The notes under the pieces: model-generated
The model's database searches: none
Told to the model about the DNA's origin: nothing
The model's input: the letters and a program-made list of their open reading frames with translations, nothing else
Source of the DNA: Cranoglanis bouderius
Taxonomy: Eukaryota > Chordata > Actinopteri > Siluriformes > Cranoglanididae
DNA: 64,000 nt
Assembly: GCA_023630585.1 (NCBI GenBank)
Contig: CM042536.1
Span: 24,632,904 to 24,696,903 of the forward strand
Direction: 5' to 3'
Shown here: in pieces, positions 1 through 11,700 of the stretch
How positions within the stretch are numbered: the stretch's first letter is position 1
Layout: every line of letters starts with the position of its first letter
Made by a program: the position numbers and the translations under genes

Positions 1-41
1 CGCTTTTCTGAGTGCAGCTCTGTCATCTTTTTTTTTTACAG

Positions 42-348
42 ACCAAAGACCAACTGTTCCACCAACCTGTTTTCTACTGGCTCATAAGATGGAGGTTTGC
101 AAACTCACAGGTCAAAGTTCACCTAGATAAAGTCGGTGTGAAGTGAAACCAACCACTACCAGAAGCAAGAGCGTACCTTTCACATCCTGTGTCCTTTCCC
201 CTTCAGTGAATTTTATTCCCATTTGTATATTGTAAACATATATTGTACACACCACAGCTAAACTGTAGGTCTGTAAATGGAAGCACATACACGAACACCA
301 TCTTTAATATAACGTGCTAAACTGAACAATTTAACACGGAAAAATAAA
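42..348 (+). other. Possible terminal exon and poly(A) signal of another gene
   Basis: A polypyrimidine tract and ACAG at 26-41 are followed by an open frame of 34 codons to a TGA at 144-146 (starts TKDQLFHQPVFYWLIRW), then an AATAAA at 343-348. The arrangement looks like an acceptor, last coding exon and 3' UTR of a plus-strand gene lying to the left. The peptide is not recognised, and the next gene expected beside PEX5L (USP13) has a different C-terminus. Chance remains likely. Confidence 0.2.
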
Positions 349-835
349 ACACTAGGCAGTTTATCCGTGACTTAAACATGGAGTAGGTCACGCTCATGAA
401 ACAGCATTACGATATCAATATCAATATCTTTCATAGACGTTAACATTAAGAGAATCAGCGAATCATTTGAGGAAAGGAGACTGGATGGAAATGATTCCAT
501 CCGTGATTCAGGTTTTTCAACATTCACAAAAAACATGTCCAATGTGGGGCTTCTTGCCAAGCATGAGGCTTCACTAGGTGCAAACAAAAAAAACAATAAT
601 AATTATTATTATTATAAGGTAGCTATGATAAGCTTTGATAACATACAAACCAGATCAAAAATCAGACAGGAAGTAGGAAGTCACCTGTCACACATCTTGT
701 GCTTGACTCAACCCCAAAAGTTAGCACCATCAATAATCCTGTTGAGATCAAGCCTCTTCCTGCATGGAGATGACGTTTAACCGGCTTCAAGAAAATAATA
801 TGAGAGTAGCTCTTCTGTGGGATCGGACCAAACGG

Positions 836-894
836 GCTAGCCTTCGCTCCCCACGCCCAAGGTTCACTGACGTGCGTGGGGAGTGAAGGCTAGC
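836..894. repeat. Near-perfect hairpin, 21-bp arms
   Basis: Arms 836-856 and 874-894 are inverted copies with one mismatch, separated by 17 bases. The arms are GC-rich in an AT-rich neighbourhood. Confidence 0.8.
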
Positions 895-1263
895 TAGGTA
901 TTAAACACTGAACACCCTACAATACCTGCCATTTTGGACATGCTCTGACCCAGTCGTCTAGCCATCACAATCTGTCACTTTTCAATGTCACTCAGATCCT
1001 TACACTTGCCCATTTTGCCTGCTTCCAACACATCGACTGTTCACTTGTTGACAGGTGATAATCAATGTTATTCACTTCAGCTTTAATGTTATGGCTGATC
1101 GATGTATTATCATTTCTATAGTTGCTTGACAAACAAGCTGTGCATCCAAGTCTGCGATTGGTCGTTACAAATAAGACCGTCCCCAAGACGGACCGTTTTT
1201 GAGAAGCAGCGATCATCTTTCCTGTAGTCATAAAAATCATGTTGAAATTTTCATAGCGCCGCC

Positions 1264-2455
1264 TAGGCTTGTCACGGTACCAAAATTTCAGTAGTCGGTA
1301 CCAATACCAGTAAAATTCCACGGTACTCGGTACCAAAGCAAAACACAAAAACATGCTAATTGAACAACACACTATTTTATTAATAAAGTTAAATATCAAT
1401 ATAAAATGTATTTTTTTCTTTTAATGCCAGTCTGTATACTTAAGTTTTTTTTTCCACAAGTAATTAAAAGTATAAAAATAAATAAACAAAAAAAATTACA
1501 AGCATGCAAAACACAAAAATATGCCATAATTGAACACACACTTCTTATTTATAAAGTTATATATTAACATTAATTATAAACAAATTATGTATATTTCAAG
1601 TATTACTGAAAAATGCATTAAGTTTTGGCCTTAGGATTTTTCCCTTCAAGTAAATAACAACTAAATAAATTACAAGCAAAACATACAAACTATGTTAATA
1701 AAAAAAATAAAATAAAATAAAATAAAATAAAAATAAAAAGTTTCTGAAACGAAACACGTGCCACTTGTTACGCATCTTTACTTTACGCACGGACTTTTAA
1801 ATTGAAGTGCTGAAAGTGAACCGGAGTTATAACAGAGAAAACGTGAAAGATTAGGCACATCTGCCTATGATTTGAATTGACTCAGCAATAATCCGTGGGT
1901 ATTTATTGATGTAATAATGTGTTTTGGACTAAATATTTTTACTTAATTGGATCGTTTGGACCTTGGCCAGTGTAACAAGACAGTTTTTGTGGGGATTTTA
2001 TGGATCAGTGGATTACTATGAGGTTTCCTAGGTGAGTTGCCTCAGTTTTGGTTTATATTAACAAGAATCTTAGCTTTCCAAAGATATATCAAATGAGTAC
2101 CTACATAAACACAGCAGCTGTGTATAGTATAGTTTTAGACTTAACAAGTGGAAGGTTGGAGGATTTAAAAAGAATTAAATGGTTAATAAGGACACATGAC
2201 CGTATTAGCATTATACACGCGTATGCTAACCATTAAGTAAACAAAAACGAGGATGTTTTTTGCAATCCTACACTTGAATCAAACTATGCTACAACATCCA
2301 TAATGCAACTGCTACCATAACTGCACTGTGCACCTATGAAAAGTTCCCGACCGACTACCTGTCAGGCAGCGCATCAGTACTATGTGAAAATCTGGTACCC
2401 TCAACTTTTTGTTTGTTTTTTTAGTATCGAATTACCGGTACATTTGACAACCCTA
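1264..2455. mobile_element. hAT-like non-autonomous transposon with 8-bp duplication
   Basis: The left end starts TAGGCTTGTCACGGTACC; the right end, read on the other strand, starts TAGGGTTGTCAAATGTACC. Outside them lie GCGCCGCC (1256-1263) and GCGCCACC (2456-2463), an 8-bp duplication with one change. An 8-bp duplication and TAGGGTTGTCA-type ends are typical of the hAT superfamily. The interior is AT-rich with (AAATA)n and has no transposase. The 1192-bp length is that of a deletion derivative. Confidence 0.6.
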
Positions 2456-3740
2456 GCGCCACCTGTAGTACCGGAGAGGCCCTCGTATGCGACGACCGAT
2501 ACGAAACTGCAACCAAGTGTGCCATCTTGCAATCTCACAAAGGTGGTTTCGTCTACCCTCGCAGACGCCGTCTGTCTCCGTAGGAAGTAAATGCTGTGGC
2601 CTTTGGTGCACTTTAGCCCAAGTTTCTAAGAACCACAGAGCTGCCTGCAGTGCTTAAGAAAACAGGAAGGAAGGAAAGCTGCTCCTTCCTCAGCAAGCGT
2701 TTCACAGGAGGATAAAAATACAAGCAGATCAAGATCAAAAGTCACGGAATCCTAATCTTTAGAAATCAGACACATTGTTAAGACATGCACAGAATTTGAC
2801 TTTTTTTTTTTTTTTTTTTTTTTTTTAAAGGAGGAAAGACAGATTTGATTCAAGTCAGCATTCAGACTTCTTCAGCCATCATAGAACAGATCTGACTCGG
2901 TATCAGATTAATTCAAATTAAACATCCACAATTTGACCAACAAACATAATAATGATGAAAGAAAGCTGACAATGGAGCTACACTATACGGACACTATACA
3001 TATTTTTGCTCCCACCTAGCTAAACTAGCTAACTATCCAAGTCGTAAAGATTTAGCTACAATTTCAAACCACATGTTGCTTTCCATAAAGTCGACCTGAC
3101 AAACCATGAAAGATGTTTCCCTCTTCAAAAAAACACAACCGTGACAACAAAACAATCAGTTAATAACCTTAAATTCAGCGCTCCTACTCCGACTAGCAAC
3201 ACTTTTACCAGGTTACAGCTTGCTAACAGTAGCTTAGCTGCTAATGGTTTACCGTTTCAAGGGTTTACCTACTGTTGATAGCTCTCAAGATCCGGCAGAC
3301 TTTCCGTCAGTTCCTAGTCATGCTTTTGTAGGTTGTTTTAAAAATGTAACTCGCTCATTTTTGTGTGTGGGTCGTTTGTTATGTCCAGAAAAACAACAAG
3401 GCCTCAGGCGCCAAATTTTGACGCGAATCTGACCAATTCATACCGGGATTACCACCACACCCATACTGATATTGGAGCATGGCAACAATCAGGCGGAGGG
3501 GGGAGTAGACAAAACCAAACGAAATATTTTTTTTAGTATAAAAGCGTTAAAAATAGTAAAAATGGATAAAAAAATAGAAATAATACACATTGTTTTATTT
3601 ATAACGGCCCATTTGGCAAAACAATCGTGTTCCCTGACAAGCTATGCACCACGCATTAGTTATTAACCCCCTTCTATGAGAATGGTATTGCCCTTTAGCT
3701 TCCTCAATTATCAAAATGACTGAACTCGTAAACGGATGGA
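2456..3740. other. Intergenic, no gene seen
   Basis: Contains a poly-T run at 2802-2826. Otherwise I see no gene, RNA or recognisable element. Confidence 0.5.
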
Positions 3741-3915
3741 TGTTCGATTCCAGAACTTTTGGAGTCGACTCCGATTCGAATCCAAGTTTTAGGTGCTGGA
3801 AATGAGTCGATTGCATGAGTCGATTCCACAATTTAAAGTGCAGCAAGAGCAGGAAAAGTGATATTAATACAGTAGTAACAACAACAGCAACAACAACAAC
3901 AACAATAATAATAAC

Positions 3916-3983
<68 letters not shown>

Positions 3984-4115
3984 GCGTTGTTTTATTGCAA
4001 CAAATTAATTCTAAAATGTTACATTTGATCGCAAAGCTTTGGAATCGACTCTTACTTCCCAAACCAAGACTGGGATGGGAAAATTGATCCTTTCTGGGGT
4101 CGGCTCCCAGCCCTA
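3741..4115. mobile_element. Degenerate hAT-type fragment around an (ATT)n
   Basis: The right edge, read on the minus strand, starts CTAGGGCTGGGAGCCGACC, followed by repeated GTCGATTCC-like words, common in fish hAT ends. The left half has GAGTCGATTCC repeats but no clean matching terminus. The middle is an (AAC)n/(ATT)n microsatellite. Confidence 0.35.
3905..3983. repeat. (ATT)n microsatellite
   Basis: About 25 ATT/TAT units, preceded by an (AAC)n stretch. The open frames of poly-Ile or poly-Thr here are artefacts. Confidence 0.95.
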
Positions 4116-4357
4116 GTGTTATGTATTTGGATTCTGGCATCAGTCTAAGTTTGACATAGAAATGAATAGGATTACTTATACTTCATATGATAAACTATAA
4201 TTAAGAAAGTTGCATGGTGCACAGAAAAAGCCATGAACTTTATACTACATTGTACTGTTTTCTTTTCCCCCACAACGTTCATTATAATTTCATCCAAATC
4301 AAGACAAAATTTTACTTGGGATGTGCCTGTGCAGAGCTGTATGATGATGTATAAATG

Positions 4358-4428
4358 AAATAAAATGTAAGTCGCTCTGGATAAGGGCGTCTGCCAAATG
4401 CCATAAATGTAATGTAATGTAATGTATG
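4358..4428 (+). repeat. SINE 3' tail fragment
   Basis: GTAAGTCGCTCTGGATAAGG...CTGCCAAATGCCATAAATGTAATG is the tail of a widespread fish SINE; the tRNA-like head is missing. The same tail occurs in the fuller copy at 5331-5494. Confidence 0.65.
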
Positions 4429-4553
4429 ACAGCAGCGTGTAACAGGTTTTGTGTGGGTTTTTAGGTGGATCTGCGATCTACAGTTACGATTATAATCATA
4501 TTTTCAAAGCCACATCCTTTTGGGTGGGAGCTCTACCACCATACGTATAAACA

Positions 4554-4554
<1 letters not shown>

Positions 4555-4586
<32 letters not shown>
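4555..4586. repeat. Poly-A run
   Basis: About 32 uninterrupted A residues. Confidence 0.9.
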
Positions 4587-4589
<3 letters not shown>

Positions 4590-5330
4590 ACTTCAGTAGC
4601 CGCTGGGATTGATTTACACATCACCATGATCATACAAGGAGAAAAAATAATCATGAAAACAAAATAGAAATAATCTTAAAATGTATTACCAGATGCACAC
4701 TGTGGACATGGGTATCACAGCAAGGAAATCTTACTTTTAAGGATTAGAGCATGTTTCAAAGAGTCACGCAACAGGACACAGGACACTTCATTAAGACCAG
4801 TTTTACACTCTGCACACCATCAATCCAGGACATTCAGACCAAACTCCATGTGTATTAATCATATCGGAAAGCGGCTTATTAGTCTTACCCAAAACGATGC
4901 TCGTCTACGTGCTGGTCCTTAGTGGAGTGTGTCCTTCTCAGCGTAGTGTGTTATTACTGTATGGATCAGAGTGCTGGCACCGTGGAGGACTAACGGGTCC
5001 ACAGCGGGTTTACTCCAGCCTAGGTGGAGGGGTGTGAGCTCCTGTAGAGCCTTAAAGAGACAAAACCCGCAGTAATAGGACACGAGAGTGAAATGTATCA
5101 AGATATAATTTATCATTTAACCTTGATCTTACCTGTCAGATGTGAAAAGTAAATAGACGCTATAACTGTGTATTATTTATTGTATATGATCAAATACACA
5201 CCTTTATTTACAAGCCAAAAATACAACAAGCATCAAATTTAGTCGTACCGCATAAGGACTAATTTCCTATTAATGTGCATATCAAGGCTTCTTAACATTA
5301 ATTATAACAGTGACTAAATTGAACAACACA

Positions 5331-5494
5331 CACATTTATGTCATTTAGCAGACACTCTTATCCAGAGCGACTTACAACTGATGGTTAAGGGCCTCACTCA
5401 GGGGCCCAGCAGTAGTAGCTTGGCAGTGCTGAGATTTGAACTCATGACCTTCGATCAATACTTTAATATCTTAGCCACTGAGCTACCGCATTTT
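5331..5494 (-). repeat. tRNA-derived SINE
   Basis: Read on the minus strand, the head GCGGTAGCTCAGTGGC (A box) and GAGTTCAAATCTC (B box) resemble a tRNA. A short body and the tail TAAGTCGCTCTGGATAAG follow. It has the layout of a pol III SINE and is not a functional tRNA gene (no cloverleaf). Confidence 0.65.
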
Positions 5495-5814
5495 GTGATT
5501 GAGCAGTAACATGATAAGATGCGTTTTTGTTTTGTTTGTTTTTTTGTCTTATCAACTTTTTTTTTTTTAAAGAGAGAAAAAGGCAAACTGTGAGGTAACG
5601 GCTGTTTATAGCTGCTATAACGTAAGTGAGAACAGGAACTAACCTGTTTGGTGGATGTTCCACAACTTTAAATGTGACTATAAATGGATAAATTGTACAA
5701 TTCTTCAATTAATTAAAAAAAAAAAAACTGCCAATCATTGACAGATTGCTGTGGTGTAAGAGAAAAAAAAAACACACCAAGACATGACTATAATTTAGAA
5801 AATAAACTTTGGGG

Positions 5815-5915
5815 TGGTAACAGTATCTCCGCACCACACCACCCTGTCGTTGATTACTTTTCTATAACAGCACATCCTGTCTGAGGTATTTTAATAGCAA
5901 TTACTTGCAATTAGA
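5815..5915. repeat. Dispersed repeat family R1, fragment
   Basis: CACCACCCTGTCGTTGATTA...TATAACAGCACATCCTG is shared, diverged, with 16845-16960, 27905-27970, 39335-39420 and 59640-59710. An interspersed family of unknown class. Confidence 0.5.
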
Positions 5916-6009
5916 AATTTTATTTAAAAAACTCAAAATTTTCATTGAATTATATACGTCTTTTTAAAGAATTCATGTAGTAATAATAATAATAATAATC
6001 CCTTGTGAT

Positions 6010-6010
6010 G

Positions 6011-6047
<37 letters not shown>
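6010..6047. repeat. (AAT)n microsatellite
   Basis: About 12 AAT units, with a shorter (AAT)n at 5981-5999. Confidence 0.9.
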
Positions 6048-6048
<1 letters not shown>

Positions 6049-6059
6049 GAACACACATG

Positions 6060-7090
6060 AGCCATTATGAATCCTTCTAAAATAACATTTTAATATCAGT
6101 TATAAATAAATGATCATATCTCACCTCTTTAAATTACATGACTTATTTACAAAATAAATAGTCCCAGAGGTTATGAAGTATTCTAACATGCTGAAAGTTC
6201 ATTTTATACAACCTTTAATATTTCAAATCTACCATAATCATCTGATGTTTTCCAATAAATAGTTTATATATGTTACATTATGAGCTGATGTCATTTATGC
6301 AGTGGTGATACTGATTATTATAGTGGGAAAGCAGATTGAGCATTCAGATATTAGATCAAAAACTGTAGGTTCAGGATTTGGATACATTCCAGGTGATAAT
6401 ATATACACGGTCATGTCGTGATATCATTTCATTTGGAATAAAAAGGAAAATAAATAGTTTTTCCCCCCTCCCTCAACATATTTTAAATAATACAATCAAT
6501 ATTATAATCCAGTGTATCATTTTTGGATAATGCTTTCATACAAAGCAGTTATAAAGAAGTTCAATAATAATAAAAAAATACAAACAAATATGGCTTGCAT
6601 AGTTGTATCTTAAATGAAAGTCTGTTCATGCTTACAGAAAAGTCACTTGAACTTCACATATGACTTTTACATGTGAGGTTTCTTAGACATTTCAGTTTAT
6701 ATGCACATTTTTTACACGGAAATAAACCAAAATGAAATTTTAAAAAACATATCAATATGCAATTTAATTACGATTCATTGAAGTTCACCAATTAAATTTC
6801 ACATGTAGTACGTTTTCATTTTTACCTTATTTTTTTTCTCGCATGATTCAACTCTCTTTGGGTATTGCATGTTTTTATTTTTTTCCAACCGATTAATTTA
6901 TTTTTATTTTTATTTTTATTTGGGACATGTAAGGCATGATTTCATTTTTCCATGTTTTTTTTTCATGATTCATTTATTTTTACATTTTAATATGTCACAT
7001 AGGGCATGTGCTTTTATTTTTCATTACTTTAATTACATTTTATTATTATAGGATCTTATTATACAGTATATGAGCCTAAAATAGTCGGGC
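6060..7090. other. AT-rich 3' flank, nothing recognised
   Basis: Low-complexity AT-rich DNA with T-rich imperfect repeats at 6870-7020. No gene seen. Confidence 0.5.
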
Positions 7091-7093
7091 AAA

Positions 7094-7106
7094 TGACCTT
7101 TGACCT
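7094..7106. promoter_or_regulatory. Perfect DR1 nuclear-receptor motif
   Basis: TGACCTTTGACCT is the exact complement of AGGTCAAAGGTCA, the direct repeat with 1-base spacing bound by RXR heterodimers, HNF4 and COUP-TF. A single match can be chance. Confidence 0.3.
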
Positions 7107-7767
7107 TGTACAGTCCAACCACTGCAGGCGATGATGCTGGTTTTTGTCACCCGCATGTATCTGGGTGCGGGTTTAGTATCTGCTTGGCATTTTGTGCTAT
7201 TGCGCTTTCATACATTTCCCCACTTTCAACATGATGCTGTAGGGTTTTTTTTTTCTTGCCGTGACCTTTCATGCGAGGCGTTTGAAGTTGGCCCCCTGCG
7301 GAGCCCCCAAGCTCTGCTCAGTCAAAGGGGAGCGCTGGAACACAGATGGCTCGGGGCAACACATCCTGCTGGCACACCTGGGCACATGACATGCCTCAGA
7401 GGGACCGCTGTGTCCCGAGGAGAGACGCACTTAATGTCACTCATCACACTGGGGTCATTGTGGGGACTTGGTGTAGCAAAAGTGGCATCGTGTGGCGGAG
7501 AAACAGAACTGCACCTCTGCTAACCTTGCTGTCTTTACTATTTCTGTAGATCATCCAAGATATGTCATTGGAGTGACACGGTTAATGTAGCTAACAAGTA
7601 GTGGAAGCTTATGGCTACCAGTTTAGCAGTGTTTTCTCAAATGTTTCAGAAAATCGAGTGCAAAAAATTTGCATCCCCCTTAGTCTCCCTCTGTTCATTT
7701 TTCCTATAAATAAGACTCTTTGTATGTAAACCTGTTACATACATCCTGAATATTTAATCAGCCTTTA

Positions 7768-7941
7768 CAGTGCCTAGCATAAGTATTCACCCCTTGATGA
7801 GACCAACTATGCTGAATTTTTCAATATTATGGGGGCTATTTTGTGTAGATTCATGACATGCAATCCCAGTTCATTTCAATTCCACTACAAAATGTGTTCA
7901 AGGAAAAATTCAAGGGGGGTGAATACTTATGCAAGGCACTG
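7768..7941. mobile_element. 174-bp Tc1-type MITE
   Basis: Ends CAGTGCCTAGCATAAGTATTC and, inverted, CAGTGCCTTGCATAAGTATTC, with 26-bp terminal repeats differing at one base. TA lies on each side (7766-7767, 7942-7943). No coding. Its interior resembles 29660-29730. Confidence 0.85.
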
Positions 7942-8338
7942 TATATTTATTACAAACCACTGAGATGGGAATTTTGATGAAACCTGGCAACCCAGATTAA
8001 TCATACAGTATTAGCTCTTCGGGAAATACAGCCTGGTGTACTGAACATAGTCGAAGAAAGGTATGTCTAAAACGAGGTGCTGGGGTTTACAAAAAAAAAA
8101 AAGTCATGGTGTATGATTTGGATGGATCTGAGGTTATTAAAGGTCATGTGCTAACTGTAAATGTGTTTTCGCCGTGCTATAATTTGCTTCGTATTCAAGG
8201 ATACAAACAGCTTCTACATTTTACAATGCAATAGGAAAGACTATATTCTGAATTAGTCTTCTCTGAAATGTGCTTGTATTCATGCTCTCTCTCTCTCTCA
8301 CACACATCACACACACTTAGCATCTCTCAAAACTCCCT

Positions 8339-8439
<101 letters not shown>

Positions 8440-8578
8440 CAGCAGAAATACAAATAAATAAATCACACCAAAAGCACTTGGTGTGTCACACCGCCTTCTC
8501 TAATTTTTTTGTTTTTTTAAAAGCCCAACGTTGCTGCTGCACTCATCACTTTGCTGGATTTTTTTTTTAGGTTCAGGG

Positions 8579-8768
8579 TCACATGTCCATGTTAAAAGCC
8601 TGCATGAGGAGGTCGAGATCGCCCACGCTGGCGGCGTGGAAAAGCTCAGGGAGGTCCATGAGCGACAGAGCGATGCGCAAAGCCGCCCAGATGCTGCTGG
8701 ACATCACCTGGTGGCTCTTGCTTTTCCTCTGCTGGTTCAGAGCCGTCAGGAAATTACTCACCGCTTCC
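8579..8768 (-). CDS. pex5l: PEX5L coding exon 14 (stop codon)
   Basis: Terminal coding exon: REAVSNFLTALNQQRKSKSH, then SSSIWAALRIALSLMDLPEL, FHAASVGDLDLLMQAFNMDM, TGA. The C-terminus is PEX5L-type rather than PEX5-type. Acceptor GTGCAG. The 3' UTR runs to lower coordinates; its end is not defined. Confidence 0.96.
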
Positions 8769-11700
8769 CTGCACGAAAGAAGAGCAACATGAGACAACGA
8801 CATTAGATTTACGTTTAGATGGCAAATACAGCCCAGGGAGCTAGTTTAGGTACAAATCCTAAGTAGTACAGCGACCAGATGGCGTCTTTTTCCTCATTTG
8901 TGAGATTTAAAGGAGCAGATTGTAACTTTTACTGCCCTCTGCTGCCTGTGAGGCGAATTGCTTTTATACACTGCAAAAAAAACAACAACCCATCAATCCT
9001 ATATACTACAGTAGAATTATAAAGCCTATTTTTAGATATATTTACAGATTGTTTCTCTTCTATCTACAAATAAACACTTTAGAGCAAAACTGTCAATAAA
9101 ACGACAATTTCAACAACTGTTTTTAGTAGAAATGTCTAGAGATAGGCTTAATAATCTTATTTTTAGCATAATCATAAAAATATTAGATGAATAAATGCCT
9201 ATATTCAAGATATTTTAACATGCAAGGATATCATTATCGTCTGTGCACAGTCTGTTAAAACTATATATCTCATGTGTTGTCATTTAAAGAAAAGCAGCTT
9301 TCTTCCTGGGGGTGGGGTTAATTTCTGGGCCAGAAAAATGTCAACAGAATTGTATTAGTATGACCAGGAAATGACGTTACGGTACACGGTACTCTCTTGT
9401 CTGTGTTACCTGTGTGCTCCCAGGTTGATGCAGCTGATGCCGAGGTTGTACCGGGATCGGATGAAGCCGGGCTGCAGCTCCAGAGCTCGGGTATAGGCCT
9501 CAACAGCCTCTTCGCTACGGTCTCCGTTAGCCAGAGTCGCCCCCAGCCGGTTCCACAGCAGATAGTCCTGAGAGACATAGTGCCCTTATGTTAGTGTTCT
9601 AAATTAGTAACTTAATAACTTAATAAGTTAAGTTCTATGTACGCGGCGGAGCAGTGTCATAAATTCATGGTATAATAACCATCCAAACCATACATTTAAG
9701 TTCAAGTTCAAGTTCAGTTTATTTGTATAGCGCTTTTAACAATGGACATTGTCCCAAAGCAGCTTTACAGAAGTATATAAATTCAGGACATAGATTTTAC
9801 ATGCATTTACGTTTACAGTGCCTTGCATCCATGCACTGAAGCATGGTGGTGGTAGCATCACGTAAGCGAGTTACCCATGACCTCTTGGTTGGTTCTCTGA
9901 TTAATTCCCTCCTTTACCAAAGTTTTTTTATAACCAAACCCTGACTGATACTTTTCCAGACGTTTGTCCTGGATTTGTTTAGATACTGTACATTAATAAT
10001 TTCACAGTTTTATTTTCTTCTGTCACACATTCGTCTTGTCTTGTATTACTTTTTGTCACTATTCCCTGTAAAGTGTCCTTGGGCTTTAGATAGGAGCTAC
10101 ACAAATAACACTGATTGATAAGGGTTCAGAGTCATGTGTAAAGGGTTCAGGGTCAGTCCTGGGATTTCAACCCATAACCATCTGGTCTCAAAACACAGAT
10201 TCTTAACTGACTGAGCCCCAACAGCTCTCTTTCACTACAGTGATGGTTTAGAGGTCACAGAAACACACACTCCTGTTTGCTCACCTCAGGCCGTACAGAC
10301 AGTGCTGCATTAAAGGCGTCCACAGCCTTATCAAACTCTGAGCTGAGGTTAAAGAGCACGCCGAGTCCCGTCTGCAGGTCAGGGTCCACACAGCCCGGGT
10401 TCTGCTGCACGGCTTCCTGATAAAGCTCCAACACCTCCACCAGCTGAGAGCTACACACACATACACATACACATGCACACACACACACAAATACACACCT
10501 ACCATCATAAATTCTCATAAAGGAACAGAACTACAGTGTGGAATACTCAACGCTGTTAGCCTCTTGCCATTATTTTACACCATCACACGCTTATACACAT
10601 GTCCTGGGCTACCAAAATGAGAAGGTGGGTCTGTTGGCACTACACAGATGGTGGCTGTGTCTTTGAGTGAAACAAATGGCCCTGTCATTCAGCTCATATA
10701 TATATCGACTCAAAGACAAGGTTCTGAATGGAGTTCTCAAAAGTAATTTCATGACAGCTCTCCAAGAGTTGTCCTATAGACACTTATTACTGGCTTTATC
10801 CCTTAGTTCAGTGTGGGAAGGTGCACTACCATTAGCTTGGTGCTAACATAGCAGGAGAAATAGCGAAAAGCTACTTATAAAGGTCGCACTCTAATCATTG
10901 CTAGTTTGGCTAGTAAGAGGGAGGTAGTAAAAAGTGCAGCTATCATCATTCCTTCTTCCCAACGTGTTATAGATGCGATGCATAGTGTTTAAGCTGGAGC
11001 GTACCATCCGAGAGTGGGGATGGGGGAGATGTTTGAGCCTCTGCGTTGGGGCAATGGTGAGCCGTCCAGAGCGCTGCGCTCCTGTAGGAGGTGTGTGTAT
11101 GTGGGATTGTGTGTGATCCAGCGGTGTAGAGCCTCACAAGCCTCCTGCTGCCGTCCTGCATTGGTCAAACTCACCGCTAGTGCCATGAGAGCGCTCAGGT
11201 TATTCGGGTGCAGCTCCAGACACCTGCGGACATGGCACAGAGAGAGAGAGAGAGAGGGGAAGAGAAAGAAAGATACGTTCTGCATGAAAGAGGGGCCAAA
11301 AATGTATGTTTTCTAACCTTTCTTTCTTTCTTTCGTTCTCTATCTACCTACCTGCCTGCCTACCTACCTACCTATCTATCTATCTATCAGTCATTCTATC
11401 TCTCTATCTTTCTAATCTATCTAACATTTTATCATTCTATGTATGTATGTATGTACAGTGGGGGAAAAAAGTATTTGATCCCCTGCTGATTTTGTACGTT
11501 TGCACAAAGAAATGATCAGTCTATAATTTCAATGGTAGGTGTATTTTAACAGTGAGAGACAGAATAACAACAAAAAAATCCAGAAAAACGCATTTCAAAA
11601 AAGTTATAAATTGATTTGCATTTTAATGAGTGAAATAAGTATTTGACCCCTTCGACTTAGTACTTGGTGGCAAAACCCTTGTTGACAATCACAGAGGTCA

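Noticed and set aside
3595..4140. Open frames of up to 181 codons with long Ile, Thr or Val runs on both strands
   Set aside because: They are translations of the (ATT)n/(AAC)n microsatellite and have no other protein-like content.
5331..5494. A functional tRNA gene
   Set aside because: A and B box words are present but no cloverleaf or terminator; the SINE tail shows it is a retroelement.
10444..10450. TCTCAG at 10444 as the acceptor of coding exon 12
   Set aside because: It would put the exon out of frame with the preceding exon; the GTGTAG at 10451-10452 keeps the phase.
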